Of a stretch of 64,000 nt of DNA, positions 1 to 12,689 are shown in pieces. Under the pieces are notes generated by a model. It was not told the DNA's origin, searched no databases, and saw nothing but the letters and a program-made list of their open reading frames with translations. This DNA is from Rusavskia elegans (lineage: Eukaryota > Ascomycota > Lecanoromycetes > Teloschistales > Teloschistaceae), in NCBI GenBank assembly GCA_011316305.1, contig SAUG01000012.1:806001-870000 (forward strand), read 5' to 3'. Within the stretch, counting starts at the first letter, position 1. Each line of letters starts with the position of its first letter. Both the position numbers and the translations under genes were made by a program.

Positions 1-78
1 ATAAATCTATTTATAGATATCTATATTATATATATATTCTATCAATATCTAATATCTATAATTATTGTTTATTTCCGT

Positions 79-145
79 AAAAAAAAGATAAAGTTTACGG
101 TTCGGCGGGTACCAAAATCAAAACAAATAATTAAATAAATAATTA
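79..145 (+). mobile_element. 67-bp retroposon fragment (copy 1) with 12-bp target duplication
   Basis: Copies B and E0 match closely except for an extra 67 bp here. It is flanked by the perfect 12-bp direct repeat GTTTATTTCCGT (67-78 and 146-157). The insert keeps CA dinucleotides (ACCAAAATCAAAAC), unlike the RIPed host around it, and ends in an A/T-rich tail with TAAATAAATAA. Its core GGTTCGGCGGGTACCAAAAT resembles the right end of the insert at 18912-19896 and, inverted, 41165-41200. Variable 12-13-bp duplications with an A-rich end fit a severely 5'-truncated non-LTR retroposon. Its short length would also let it escape RIP. Confidence 0.65.
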
Positions 146-1462
146 GTTTATTTCCGTTAAATTCTATCTTTTTTTTTATTACGTTCTAATTTATATTTTT
201 TTATTAAAAGGTTATTTTAATTATATATTTCGATAAATTTCTAAATATTTTTAAAGTTTTTTTATAATTACTAGAAATTATATTTCTTTAATTAACTAAT
301 CTATTTAATTAGATATTTCATTTTTAATTTTTTATTCTTTTTAGATTTTATAAATTTTATATTTAAAATAGTTTCTACTTTCTATTCCTTTTTATTATCG
401 ATAAAATCCGGTAACGGATATTTTACTAGCTTGCTATTTTAACGGCGATAGAATTTTTTTAATAAAAATATATAAAAGATATTATAAATCTTAAATCTAA
501 TTAGAAAAACTAATTAGTATATTTATAAATCTATATATTTTAAAATTTAATATAATTTTTATTAATTATTTAAATTTTAGGTTTTTTATAAATAGTACTA
601 AATTATTAACTTCGTATTCTATCGGTTAATATTTTTTATTATAATATTGAATCTAGTTTATCTAAATTTTATTTTAATTTATATATATTAATTTGTATAT
701 TTTTTATTAATTTATAATTTTTTTTTTTACTACTAGTACCTTTATATTTACTATTTTCTTTTCTATAACGTTATTTATAACGTTTTTAAATATTATATCT
801 AGATTATAATCTATAAATATTTTAAAAAGAAATATTTTTATAAAATTATATTCGCTATTATTATAGATAAATTTAGTTAAAAATAGAAATTTAGTTTTAT
901 TTTTCTATATTTTATAAATATATATTTTTAAATAATCTTCTAGTAATTATTATTATTATTTAATCTATTTATTTATTTAAAAATAGAATATAGTATTTAA
1001 ATAATATTTAATCTTTAGATAATAGTAGATTTCTAACTAGAATTCGTTTATAAATAGCGAGTTTCTATTATTAATAATTCTATTAGAAATAAATCCTTTA
1101 TATTAAAATTTATCGATAATAAATTCTATAAAGTTTTTTATATTAATAATTTTATAATAAAGGATATACCTCGCTATTTTAGTAAATTAATTAACAGCTA
1201 TAAATATTAAATCTACTTTATTTCGAAAATATCGAATAGATAGTAATCTAGTAATAAAATCTATTATTATTTTCTTTTATAGTTATATAAAATAAAGAAA
1301 ATTCTAAAGCTTCCTATATAATTTATATCTATAGACTTTAATTCGTTAATAAATATTATACGTTTCTATATACTTTCTAATATATTTAGATAGTTTCGGC
1401 TAGCTATAGCTATAACGAATAAGTAATAATATTCGCTAATATCTCAAATATCTAGCTATAAA

Positions 1463-1701
1463 TATAAAGCGCCAGACGCGTTATATAGGCTCTGGAAATA
1501 TAATTAGAATATTTGAAAACAAGACTCGCCGTATAGTCGCTAGAACGTTACTAGCGTATCGGATTTCGATTTTTTTTTATTTTCTTTCTTTTTTTATTAT
1601 TAGGCTATATCCTTATCTTTTTAAAATATAAATTAATTTTATAATAAATTTTTTATCTAATTTATAACTATATATTATTTTAGAAATATATTTACTTTAT
1701 A
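1463..1701 (+). repeat. 5' LTR of copy A
   Basis: 239 bp, beginning TATAAAGCGCC (ancestral TG changed to TA) and ending CTTTATA. It matches the 3' LTR and the LTRs of B, E0, H, I and D0. Confidence 0.9.
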
Positions 1702-1890
1702 GTTTTAATTTATTAATTTAAATATTTTTAGTTCGGTATATATTATTTATAGTATAATTATATCAATATTAATATATAATATTTATAGTAGTTATAACTA
1801 TAGTAAAATATTTTAGATAAAATTACTTTAAACTAGCGCTAAAGCTATTAAACTATAGATTATAGATATTATAAATTAATCTAATAAATA

Positions 1891-2050
1891 TAGACTGGCC
1901 AATTCGAATCAAAGTGGCGACCCGACTTCGCGATAAACGTGGCTATTGCGTCTAAATTACTAGTTAAAGTTAGTCTCCTTCCTAATACGGTTAGAAACTC
2001 GAACCCGGGATACGAACCCGGATTCGAAACCCGACAAAACGGCCAGTCTA
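1891..2050 (+). mobile_element. 160-bp hAT-type MITE
   Basis: Short insertion in copy A, absent from the equivalent place in H and I. It has perfect 10-bp terminal inverted repeats (TAGACTGGCC / GGCCAGTCTA) and a perfect 8-bp target duplication AATAAATA (1883-1890 and 2051-2058), both typical of the hAT superfamily. It is much richer in G and C than the host and keeps CA and TG dinucleotides, so it is little touched by RIP. It has no coding capacity. The subterminal motif CCGGATTCGAAA (2018-2029) recurs at the same 21-bp distance from the right end of the large hAT at 38538-45794. That suggests it is mobilised by that family. Confidence 0.9.
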
Positions 2051-2099
2051 AATAAATATAATCCGTCTATATTAAAAACGTCCGATAAAAAAAATTCTA

Positions 2100-3800
2100 G
2101 TTTATTTTTTATTATTTAGAAAATCTAATCGAAATTTTATAGTAATTTTATTATTAATATATTAGTAGACTATATTATTTCCGCCAGTTAAATCTTTTAA
2201 TAATAGCTATTTAATAGTTAGTTATAGTCTAATAGAAATATTTTTTTAAAAATTTTTATTTCTAGAAATTTTAATTCCGGTTAGCTATCTAATAGTAGTA
2301 ATAATCTGAAAAATAATAGAAATAATAGTAATAATTCCGACGATAATAAAGAACTTCGAACTTTAAAGATTTAAATAGTAATAAAAAAAAAGATCTTTTT
2401 AAAAATATATTATAAAATAGAAATTTTTTATATAATAGATTTAAACTATATTTTAGATAATAATTAATTTTTTTTTAAACTAGCTATTAAATTTTTACGA
2501 GCGCTTTAAATTTTATTAAAATTTAAGATTAAAAAATTTAAAAAATATAGTAATAAAATAACTCTTAAAAAATACTATAAATAAATTAAATTCTATAAAA
2601 ATTAATTCTATAAATTTGATATTTTATCTATTTATATAGATTAAATTCGATAGATTTAAAACTTTATTAAAGGTTAAAAATTAAATTATTAATTTAAAAA
2701 AAAGAAATTTTTTATTAATAAAAATATTTTTAAAAGTATATTATCGAATAAATTTATTAATTTTCTTTTAAATTTTACTATTAATTCTAAATTCTATTTA
2801 CTAGATACCGCGATAAAGTATTTTTATACGACCTAAAATAAAGACTAAAATATTCTAGAATTCTATAATTTTTTTATATTATTAGAAATCTAACTATTTT
2901 TTTTATTAGTAAAATTATATTCGATTTTTTTTTTTTTAAAAAATTTATCCGGAATTATAGTATATAGTCTATATTTAAAGCGCGAAATTAAAAAACTTCG
3001 GCTATAATAAATAGATAGTTTAGATTATCTAATAGAAAAATATAGATAAAATAATATTAAATTAATAATAGAATTTTTCTATTAATAGATTCTATTTACT
3101 TTCGTATAATAAAAAGAATTTTTAAAAATTTAAAAATCGGAACTAGAAAAATTAATTATAAAATAATCGGAATAGTATTAATAGAAAAGATATTTCTAAT
3201 ATTAATAATAATAATTCTAGAAAATATAAATAGAATAATAAATCTAATATATATTTTATTTATAGTAATATAAATTATTAATCTAAAAGTTATTCTAAAA
3301 ACTAAAACTAAAGTTAAAATAATTAAAGGTCTAATAACTTTTTTAATAATAGTAATCGGTTATTTAAGAAATCTACCGTTAATATAATAAAAGATTATTC
3401 TAATAATTTTAACTAGTTAAAAAATTAAAAAAGCTAGTTATAGCTTTAATAATAATCTAAAATAAATAAATTAAAATAAAAAACAATCTTTTAACTAGAA
3501 TATTTATTAAATTACTAATAAAAAAATATAGTAGAATTAAAATATTTCTAGACCTAAATTTTTAGATTAATAATATTTTTAAATCTTTTATTATTTAATA
3601 TAATTTAAAATCTATTTAAAAAGCCGAAAAACTCTATTTTTAATAGATTAGAAATTAGCGCGTTATCTATTATAGAATATATAATTTAAACTAGATTATA
3701 ATAGAATATTAAAACCGTCGGAAAATATATATATTATAATTTTATATTTTAGATATAATCGATAAATATAGTATTTTTTTAGATAAATTAGTTTTATATT
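2100..3800 (+). pseudogene. Copy A Gag and protease region (RIP-broken)
   Basis: Decayed 5' half of the family-1 polyprotein. Gag would form the retroposon particle; protease would process it. No zinc knuckle is clearly left in this copy. Assignment rests mainly on position upstream of RT and on collinearity with copies B, H and I, in which the same stretch reads as a low-complexity but frame-consistent region with TAA and TAG where glutamine or tryptophan codons would be expected. The protease end is placed around 3540-3800, just before the linker into RT. Non-functional. The Gag/protease boundary is a guess. Confidence 0.55.
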
Positions 3801-3899
3801 AAATATATATAATTATAAACCTAGAATTAAAATAATAACGATTTCCTATCTATAATAAAACGATATAAAATAATTAGATAAAGATAAAACGGTTAATCC

Positions 3900-6800
3900 G
3901 CTCTAATATTAATTTACCGGTAGTTTTTATTTATATATTATAGATCGAAAAATATATATTAGTATATATAATATCGATTACTACTATATATACGAGATTT
4001 AATAATAATACCGCCGTATAGATAAAAACTAATAGCGCCGATAAAAATAAAGATAATAAAAATATATAGCGGCCCGAACCGATCCCGGAATCTATATATA
4101 AAAATATCGAAGTTTATAATATATATCTAGTAGATTTTTTACTACTATTTAAAAATATTAATTATATAATCGAACTAGATAGAAAAAATCCGCTATAAAA
4201 CCCGATTTATAGTCTATTTAAATAAAAATTTAATAAATTATAAAATTATCTAGATAGTATTTTAAAAAAGAGCTAGATTTATTATTTAATATTTTCTATA
4301 AAAATTCTAATTTTTTTTTATATCGAAAAAAGATAATAGTTTTTATATATATATTAACTATAGAAACTTTAATAAAATAATGATTAAAAACTATTATTTT
4401 TTATTTTTTATTTCTAAAATTTAAAATTAATTATCTAAAATAAAATACTTTTCTAAATATAATATTAAAAATATCTACTATCGAATTAGAATTAAAAAAA
4501 ATAATAAATAGAAATCTATATTTTATATAAAGTATAAATATTTTAAATATTTTATTATACTTTTCGGTTTTACTAATATATCTATAATATTCTAAATCTA
4601 TATTAATAAAATATTAGAAAAATTAGTTAATATTTACTATATAGTCTATCTAAATAATATTTTAATCTTTTTTAATTTAGAAAAAAAATATTAGAAATAT
4701 ATTAAATAGATTATTCGAAAACTTCGTAATATATAATTATATTTTAATTTTAAAAAGTATATTTTTAATATTAAAAGTATAGAATTATTAGGCTTTATTA
4801 TATTTACTAAAGATATTTTAATAGATTTAAAACGAATAGTAACTATTAAAAAATAACTAATTCTAAAAATTCATCGGAAAATATAAATTTTTTTAAAATT
4901 TATAAACTTTTACTAGTATTTTATTTACTATTATTTTCGAATTATAATCTTTTTAATAAATTTATTTATAGAGAATATAGCCGGAAAAAAGTTAAAACTA
5001 TTTTATTAAACTATCGAAATCTAAAAGATTTTTAAAAAATTAAAATATATTTTTAATACTATCGGGATATTATAGTATTTTAATTTAGAAAAAAAAAATC
5101 TATATCGAAATTGATATTTTTAATATCGGATTAACTAGAATTATATTTTAATTTAATAAAAATAGTCGCTAGCGCCTAGTTATATACTAGTTAAAAAAGA
5201 AAATTTCTATCGAATATAATTATAAGATATATAATACCGAATTATTTATTATTATTAAAGTTTTTAAATAATAGAAATATTATTTTAAAGGCGCGAAATA
5301 TATAATAAAAGTCTAAATAAATTTTAATAATTTTTAAAATTTTATTAAAATTAAAGAATTTAATATTTAATAATATTACTAGATTATTAAATTAGCTGCT
5401 ATAGATTTTAATATTTTCTATTATTTAGAAAAAATTAATTTAGCTAATCCGTCTTCTAAAAGGCCGGATTATAAAGATATTAATTTTTAAATCTAGATAA
5501 TATTATTTATATTTTAATAAAAGCTAAATTTTACTAACTATAAATCTAGAAATAAACCGTTTACTATATAAAAGATTTAAGTTAATTATATTTTATATAG
5601 ATATATATCTAAAAGATCTAAAAAACCTTTTATAGAATCTAAAAATTCTAAAAATAATAAAATTAACTTTCTACTATTAAATAAAGGACGCGATATATTT
5701 TATATATTAAAATTACCTTTAAATATAATAGGCCGCTAACGCGGTAGTAATAAATTAATAATAATTATTTCCGATAAAAAATATAATAATAAAATAAACT
5801 CTATTACTAAAAATATATACTATAGTCTAGATATTCTATATTAAACGATATAGAAAACTACTATTAATAAAATAGTTTATAGTAAAGTAATTTCTAATAT
5901 ACGCGATATATTTATTAAATTTTAAAATTAAAATATTAATATTTAGAAATATTTATAAATTATCTAATATAAATTAAAAAAAATAGCCGAGTTATAGAAT
6001 ATAGAAGTAAAAAATAATCTTTTTTTTTATAAAAAATCTTTATATATACCCGAAGACGAGGTACTATATATAAAATTTCTAGTAAAATATTATAATAATT
6101 TTATAGCTAGATATTATAGATATTAGTAAATATTATTATTTTTTATTATAGCTATAACTAGCCGAAACTATTTAAATATATTAGGAGGTATATAAAAATA
6201 TATAATATTTATTAATAAGTTAAAATCTATAGATATAAATCGTATAAAACGTTTTAAAATCTTCTATATTATATATATTTATAGAAGGAAATAATAATAG
6301 ATTTTATTACTAGATTACTATCTATTTAATATTTTTGAAATATAGTAGATATAGTATTTATAGCCGTTAATCGATTTACTAAAATCGCGAGATATATCTT
6401 TTATTATAAAATAATTAGTATAAGGAATTTTATAGAATTTATTATCGATAAATTTTAATATAAAAGATATATTTCTAATAGAATTATTAATAATAGAAAT
6501 TCGCTATTTATAAATAAATTCTAGTTAAAAATCCACTATTATCTAAAAATTAAATATTATTTAAATATTATATTCTATTTTTAAATAACTAGATAAATTA
6601 AATAATATAATTAATTACTAGAAAATTATCTAAAAGTATATATTTCTAAAAAATAAAAAAACTAGACTAAATTTCTATTTTTAGCTAAATTCGTTTTTAA
6701 TAAAAATAAATATATTATTATAAAAATATCTTTTTTTAAAATATTTATAGACTATAATCTAGATATTATATTTAAAGGCGTGAAAAATAATATTATAAAA

Positions 6801-7360
6801 AGGAAAATAGTAAATATAAAAATACTAATAGTAAAAAAAAATATTATAAATATATAAAAAATATATAAATCGATATATATAAATTAAAATAAAATTTAGA
6901 TAAACTAAACTAAATATTATAATTAAAAATATTAATAAATAGATAATAAAATCAGTAATTTAATACTATTATCTATAAAAAATCTAAAATTTAAATAATT
7001 AAAAAAGATTATCTTTAAATTTATAGAATTATATCGAATTTTAAAATATATAGACTTTTAGATTTACTAGTAAATTTTTTTAATTAGATTAAAAATCTAT
7101 AATATTTTATATATACTTTTATTAGAAAAATTCTATTACTATTAAAATAATAAGCTACTAGAATATCTGTTACTAGATTTTATTAATAATAAAAAGAAAT
7201 AGAAAATAGAAGCTATTTTAGATAAAAGATTTATAAAATCTAAAAAAGATAAAAATTAAAAGCTAAATATTTAATTAAATAAATTAGTTAATTAAAGAAA
7301 TATAATTTCTAATAGCTATAAAAAAGCTTTAAAAATATTTAGAAATTTATCGAAATATAT
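3900..7360 (+). pseudogene. Copy A Pol: RT, RNase H, integrase, chromodomain (RIP-broken)
   Basis: Relic of the family-1 polymerase. The RT fingers segment with KK-D before an N/D-YR motif is at about 4320-4400, and the region equivalent to the YLDD catalytic box is near 4650-4680. The RNase H end runs to about 5480. The integrase zinc-binding part is at about 6060-6240 and the DDE core around 6310-6650. The chromodomain, which in this class directs insertion to methylated heterochromatin, is at about 7190-7360. The RT-RNase H-integrase order defines Ty3/gypsy, and the terminal chromodomain marks a chromovirus. Dozens of TAA and TAG codons interrupt it, and no TGA-driven break was noticed. 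Domain limits are read by eye against copy H. Confidence 0.8.
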
Positions 7361-7369
7361 AATTAAAAT

Positions 7370-9821
7370 AATCCTTTAATAAAAAAATATAAAAAAGATA
7401 AAATTTAATAGAAATAAACTATAATTATAGATATTAGATATTTATAAAATATATATATAATATATATATCTAAAAGTAAATTTATAGTTAATATATTTTT
7501 TTAAATTATTTTATAGAACCTATAATACTAGAGACTTTATTTATTATAATATAAATTATATATTTTAGTTTTTAAATATCTATATTTATATAACCGATTT
7601 AGTTTTACTATATATTTTTATTTTAGGCTTTTTTTCTAATCTATAATAGACGGAGGAAATAGTATAAAAGAAATAATCGCTTTTAATACTATTAAAAAAA
7701 TACTTATAGAAATTTATAGATAGAATTAAAATTATTAAAATATATTAGATTATTTAATAAAAAGACTATTTAAAAAACTAAAATACTGATAGTTTTAATT
7801 TTTAGAAATTAGAGTCTAGATATTTCTAGTATTTTTAAAACTATATATAGGAAAGTTAATAGAAACTATAATAAAATAATAGATAAAAAAATTAGTAGAA
7901 ACTATAATAAAATTACTAGTAATAAAACTTTTTTTTTAAATAATATATAGGAAAATAGCTAGATATAAATTATTATTATTATAGTTATTAAATACGCGGA
8001 AAAGACTATTAAAAGATATTATTAAAAGAAATATTATTTTATATAAAAAAATTTTAATTACGGATATAAATTATTAAATTTTTAATATTAGATATTCTAT
8101 AATAGATATTCGAATCGGAATAGAACTATTATCTAAAAACTTTTAAATAATATTAGAAAGAAATATATAATATTTATATTATCTAGTAACCGGAAATACT
8201 ATAATCCGGAATATATTTAATAATTTTATAATAATATATTAGTAGTTAGTTATTTTATATAGAAGATTATAAATTATATTTAAAGATTTTAGATTTAAAA
8301 CCGAATATAATATAGTAATAGAACGGAATATTATAATAGATATCTATATCGCTACTAAAATACTAATAATATCTATTTTAAAAAATAGAAATCTAGATAC
8401 TATCGGTAAAATAGAACTTTTATACTAAAAAATAAATAGAAATAATAAATATAAAAGAAAACCGAAATTTTAAAAGAAATAATTAGAAATAATAGTAATC
8501 TATTATATTTTATATTTATAAAGTTTATATTTTAATATAGCTAATTTTATTTATATAATTTTATTTTTTTAAACTAGATTTTAATTAATATATTTATATA
8601 TATTTAAATATTTAAAGATAGAATTTAATAATACCGCGAAATAGTTAAAAGTTATAGATATCTATATAAATTATATAATATTATATTAAAAGTAGAAATA
8701 TATTTAATAATATTTATAATATTTAAAACGAATTTTTTTATAAATTTATAATTATTAAAAAATAATTCTTTTTTATTTTAAACTATAAATCGGCAAGTAT
8801 TTATTCTTTATTTTATAGCTGGATTAAAAAAATAGAAAATTTATTATAGTTAATTTTAAACTAATATAATAATAAAAACTATATTATTTTATAATCAGAT
8901 AAATTTTTTTATTTTTTTTATATTTAAAAAAATTATTAATAAAATAGTTTTTTAAATATTCGAAAATAGAATATAGATAATTAATATTATTATAATCGTT
9001 AGTCGTATAGTATAGATATCTAATATATAGTAGAAAAGATATTCTATATATATAAAGATAAAAAATTTATATAGATAATAAAAACTATTTAAATAGATAA
9101 TATATAGAAAATTAGTATTTCTACTAAATAAAATATTAATCTATTATCGCTAGCGCGTCGGAACTATATTATTTCGAACGTTTATTTACTATTTAAAATT
9201 TTCGAATATTTATATTAAATTCGGATTTAATTATATTTATTAAAATTTTTATCTAGTATTATTCGTAAATTATATATATATAGATACGTAAATATAGTAT
9301 ATATCTATAGATATAATATATTTCTTCGAAGATATATATTAAAGTAAAGTTATAGCTTTTATTAAACGGTATTATAATATAATAATAATATATTTCAAAT
9401 TATTTAGTAAATTCTAGAAAATCTATATTCGAATTATAATAGTATTATATTCTTGTAATTTTATTATAGTATATCTCTTTAAAAATATAGATTAAAATAA
9501 TATTATATTATTATTTAACGATATTATAATATAATAGTTAATACGTCCGCGTTTATATACGAATTCTGAAAAATTTATATTCGATTTATAATAGTATATT
9601 TCTTTTTAACTTTATACTAGTATATATCTATATAGCTAAAAGATAATTATATATAGAAAAAAATAGATTATAATAATAACTATAGAGTAATTTTTTATTT
9701 TATTTTTTTTTTTTTAATTTTTATAGTTAACTATAAAATTAATATATTTATTTAATAAATATTAATAATTTATAAATAGATATAATAGAATATTAAAGAT
9801 AATATTATTAAAAAAAAAAAT
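7370..9821 (+). other. Copy A 3' region between chromodomain and 3' LTR
   Basis: About 2.4 kb of element-specific sequence downstream of Pol, conserved in A, B, H and I. A near-duplicate of about 36 bp (GTTAATAGAAACTATAATA..., 7853-7920) is present in every copy examined. In copies H and I the equivalent region shows purine-rich first codon positions for some length, hinting at a third reading frame, but no known domain is recognised. It may be an accessory ORF or an unusually long untranslated region. Confidence 0.5.
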
Positions 9822-10060
9822 TATTAAATATTAGACGCGTTATAAAAATTCTAGAAATATAATTAAAATATTTAAAAACGAAATTTACCGTCTAGTTACT
9901 AAAATATTACTAGTATATCAGATTTCGATTTTATTTTATTTTTTCTTTTCTTTTATTATTAGATTATATTTCGGTTTTTCTAAAATATAAATTAGTTTTA
10001 TAATAAACTTTTCGTTTAGTTAATAATTATATATTATTATAAAAATATATCTATTTTATA
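9822..10060 (+). repeat. 3' LTR of copy A
   Basis: 239 bp, the same length as the 5' LTR. It is followed by the second ATAAA target duplication. Confidence 0.9.
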
Positions 10061-10094
10061 ATAAAATTATTATAGTATTTTACTAAAAATTTTA

Positions 10095-10333
10095 TATAAA
10101 ATAAATGAATTTCTAGAATAGTATACGATTATAGACTAGACGAAAAAATTATTATAGAATTAATTTATACTTTAGAAAGACTAAAATATAGTCTAGTAAT
10201 AAAAGAAAAGAAAAAGTAAAAAAAAATCGAAATCCGATACGCTAGTAACGCTCTAGCGACTAGACGGTAAATTTCGTTTCTAAATATTTTAATTATATTT
10301 CTAAAGTATATATAATATATTTAATATTTTATA
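10095..10333 (-). repeat. 3' LTR of copy B
   Basis: 239 bp, inverted relative to copy A. The heavily RIPed right end ATATTTTATA corresponds to the better preserved GGCGCTTTACA end of the E0 LTR. Confidence 0.88.
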
Positions 10334-12680
10334 ATTATTTTTCTTTTAATAATATCGTTTTTAATATTATATTATATTTGTTTATATATTTATAGTATTT
10401 ATTAAATAAATCTATTAACTTTATAGTTAGCTATAAAAGTTAAAAAGGATAAAAAAAAGAGTTATTCTTTAGCTATTATTATAATCGGCTTTTTCTTTAT
10501 ATATAACTATATTTTAGCTATATAAATATATACTAAAATAAAGTTAAAAAGAAAAAATACTATTATAAATCGAATATAAATTTTCTAATTAACGAGATAC
10601 GACCGTAATTACGGCTAGAAATACTAACTATTATATTATAGTACCGTTAAATAAACGATACAATATTATTTTAGCTAATATTTTTAAAGAGATATTTTAT
10701 ACCCGCAGGTATATATAAAGTTTGCGTATTTATATATATATAGTTTATAAATATTACTAGATAAAAGTTCTAATAAATATAATTAAACCCGAATCTAATA
10801 TAAATATTTAAAAATTCTAAATAGTAAATAAATATTCGGAACGATACGGTTCCGATATACTAGTAATAATATAGTAATATTTTATTTAATAGAAGTTTTA
10901 ATTTTTTATATTTTATTTATTTAAATAGTTTTTTATTATTTATATAAATTTTTTACCTTTTTATATATAAAATATCTTTTCTATTATATATTAGATATTT
11001 ATATTATATAACTAGCGATTATAGTAATATAAATCGTCTATACTCTATTTTCGAATATTTAAAAAATTATTTTACTAATATTTATTTTAAATATAAAAAA
11101 AATAGGGAAAGTTTATTTAAATATAAAATAATATAACTCTTTCTATTATATTAGTTTAAAGCTAACTATATTAAATACTTTATTTTTTTAATTCGGCTAT
11201 AAAATAAATAATAAATACTTACTGGTTTATAGTTTATATTAAAAAAAAACTATTTTTTAATAATTATAAATTTATAAAAAAGCACGTTTTAGATATTATA
11301 GATATTATTAAATATATTTCTACTTTTAATATAATACTATATAATTTTATATAGATATTTATAATTTCTAACTATTTTATAGTAATATAAAATTTTATTT
11401 TTAAACGCCTAGATATATATAAATATATTAACTAAAATCTAGTTTAAAAAAATAAAACTATAAAGATTAAACTAATTATTTTAGACTATAAACTTTATAA
11501 ATATAAGATATAATAAGCCGCTATTATTTCTAATTTTTTTTTTAAAATTTCGGCTTCCTTTTATATTTACTATTTCTATTTATTTTTTAACGCGAAAATT
11601 TTATTCTACCGATAGTATCTAGACTTCTATTATTTAGAATAAATACTACTAATATTTTAATAGTTATATAAATATCTATTATAATATTCTATTTTATTAT
11701 TATATTATATCCAGTTTTCGAATTAAAACTTTTAGATATAATCAATAATTTTCTATATAAAATAGCTAATTATTAATATATTATTATAGAACTATTAAAA
11801 ATATTCCGAATTATAATATATCCGGTTATTAGATAATATAAATATTATATATTCTTTTTTAATATCGTTTAAAAACTTTTAGATAATAGTCCTGCCCCGA
11901 TTAAAATATTTATTATAGGATATTCGATACTAAAAATCGAATAGTCTATATCTATAATTAAAGTTTTTTTATCTAAAATAATATTTTTTTTAATAATATA
12001 TTTCGGTAGTCCTTTCCGCGTATTTTATAACTATAATAATAACGATTTATATCTAGCTATTCTTCCGTATATTATTTAAAAAAAAAGAAAGTTTTATTAC
12101 TAGTAGCTCTATTATAGTTTCTATTAACTTTTTTACTTATTATTTTATTATAGTTTCTATTAACTTTTTTATATATAGTTACGAAAATACCGGAAATATT
12201 CGGATTTTAATTTTTAAAAATTAAAATTACCGGTATCCCGGCTTTTTAGACGGTATTTTTAATAAATAGTCTAATATCTTTTAATATCTTTAATTCTATT
12301 TATAGATTTCTATAAATTCTTTTTTTAATAATATTAAAATAGATTACTCTTTCGGTACTATTTTCTCTATCTATTATAAAATAAAAAGATAGTCTAAAAT
12401 AAAAGTATATAGTAAAACTAGATCGGTTATATAAATATAAATATCTAAAAACTAGAATATATAATCTATATTATAATAAATAAAATTTCTAGTATTATAG
12501 ATTTTATAAAATAATTTAAGAAAATTTATTAACTATAAATCTATTTCTAGATATATATATTATATATATATTCTATAAATATCTAATATCTATAATTATA
12601 GTTTATTTCTATTAAATTCTATCTTTTTTATATTTTTTTATTAAAGGGTTATCCTAATTATATACTTTAATAAATTTCTA
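10334..12680 (-). other. Copy B 3' region
   Basis: Counterpart of 7370-9821 in copy A. It contains the duplicated motif (inverted, about 12105-12175). No gene recognised. Confidence 0.5.
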
Positions 12681-12689
12681 AATATTTTT

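Larger units (their letters stand above)
1463..10060 (+). mobile_element. Copy A: full-length Ty3/gypsy chromovirus (family 1), RIP-inactivated
   Basis: Complete plus-strand element with two 239-bp LTRs (1463-1701 and 9822-10060) and a perfect 5-bp target duplication ATAAA (1458-1462 and 10061-10065). It is inserted in the integrase region of E0. Order inside: Gag (about 2100-3500), protease (3540-3800), RT (4220-4720), RNase H (4940-5490), integrase (6020-6830), chromodomain (7190-7360), then a long 3' region up to the 3' LTR. Every frame is riddled with TAA and TAG. A 160-bp MITE sits just inside the 5' LTR. A poly(A) tract just before the 3' LTR (9811-9820) is the likely polypurine tract. 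Confidence 0.92.
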
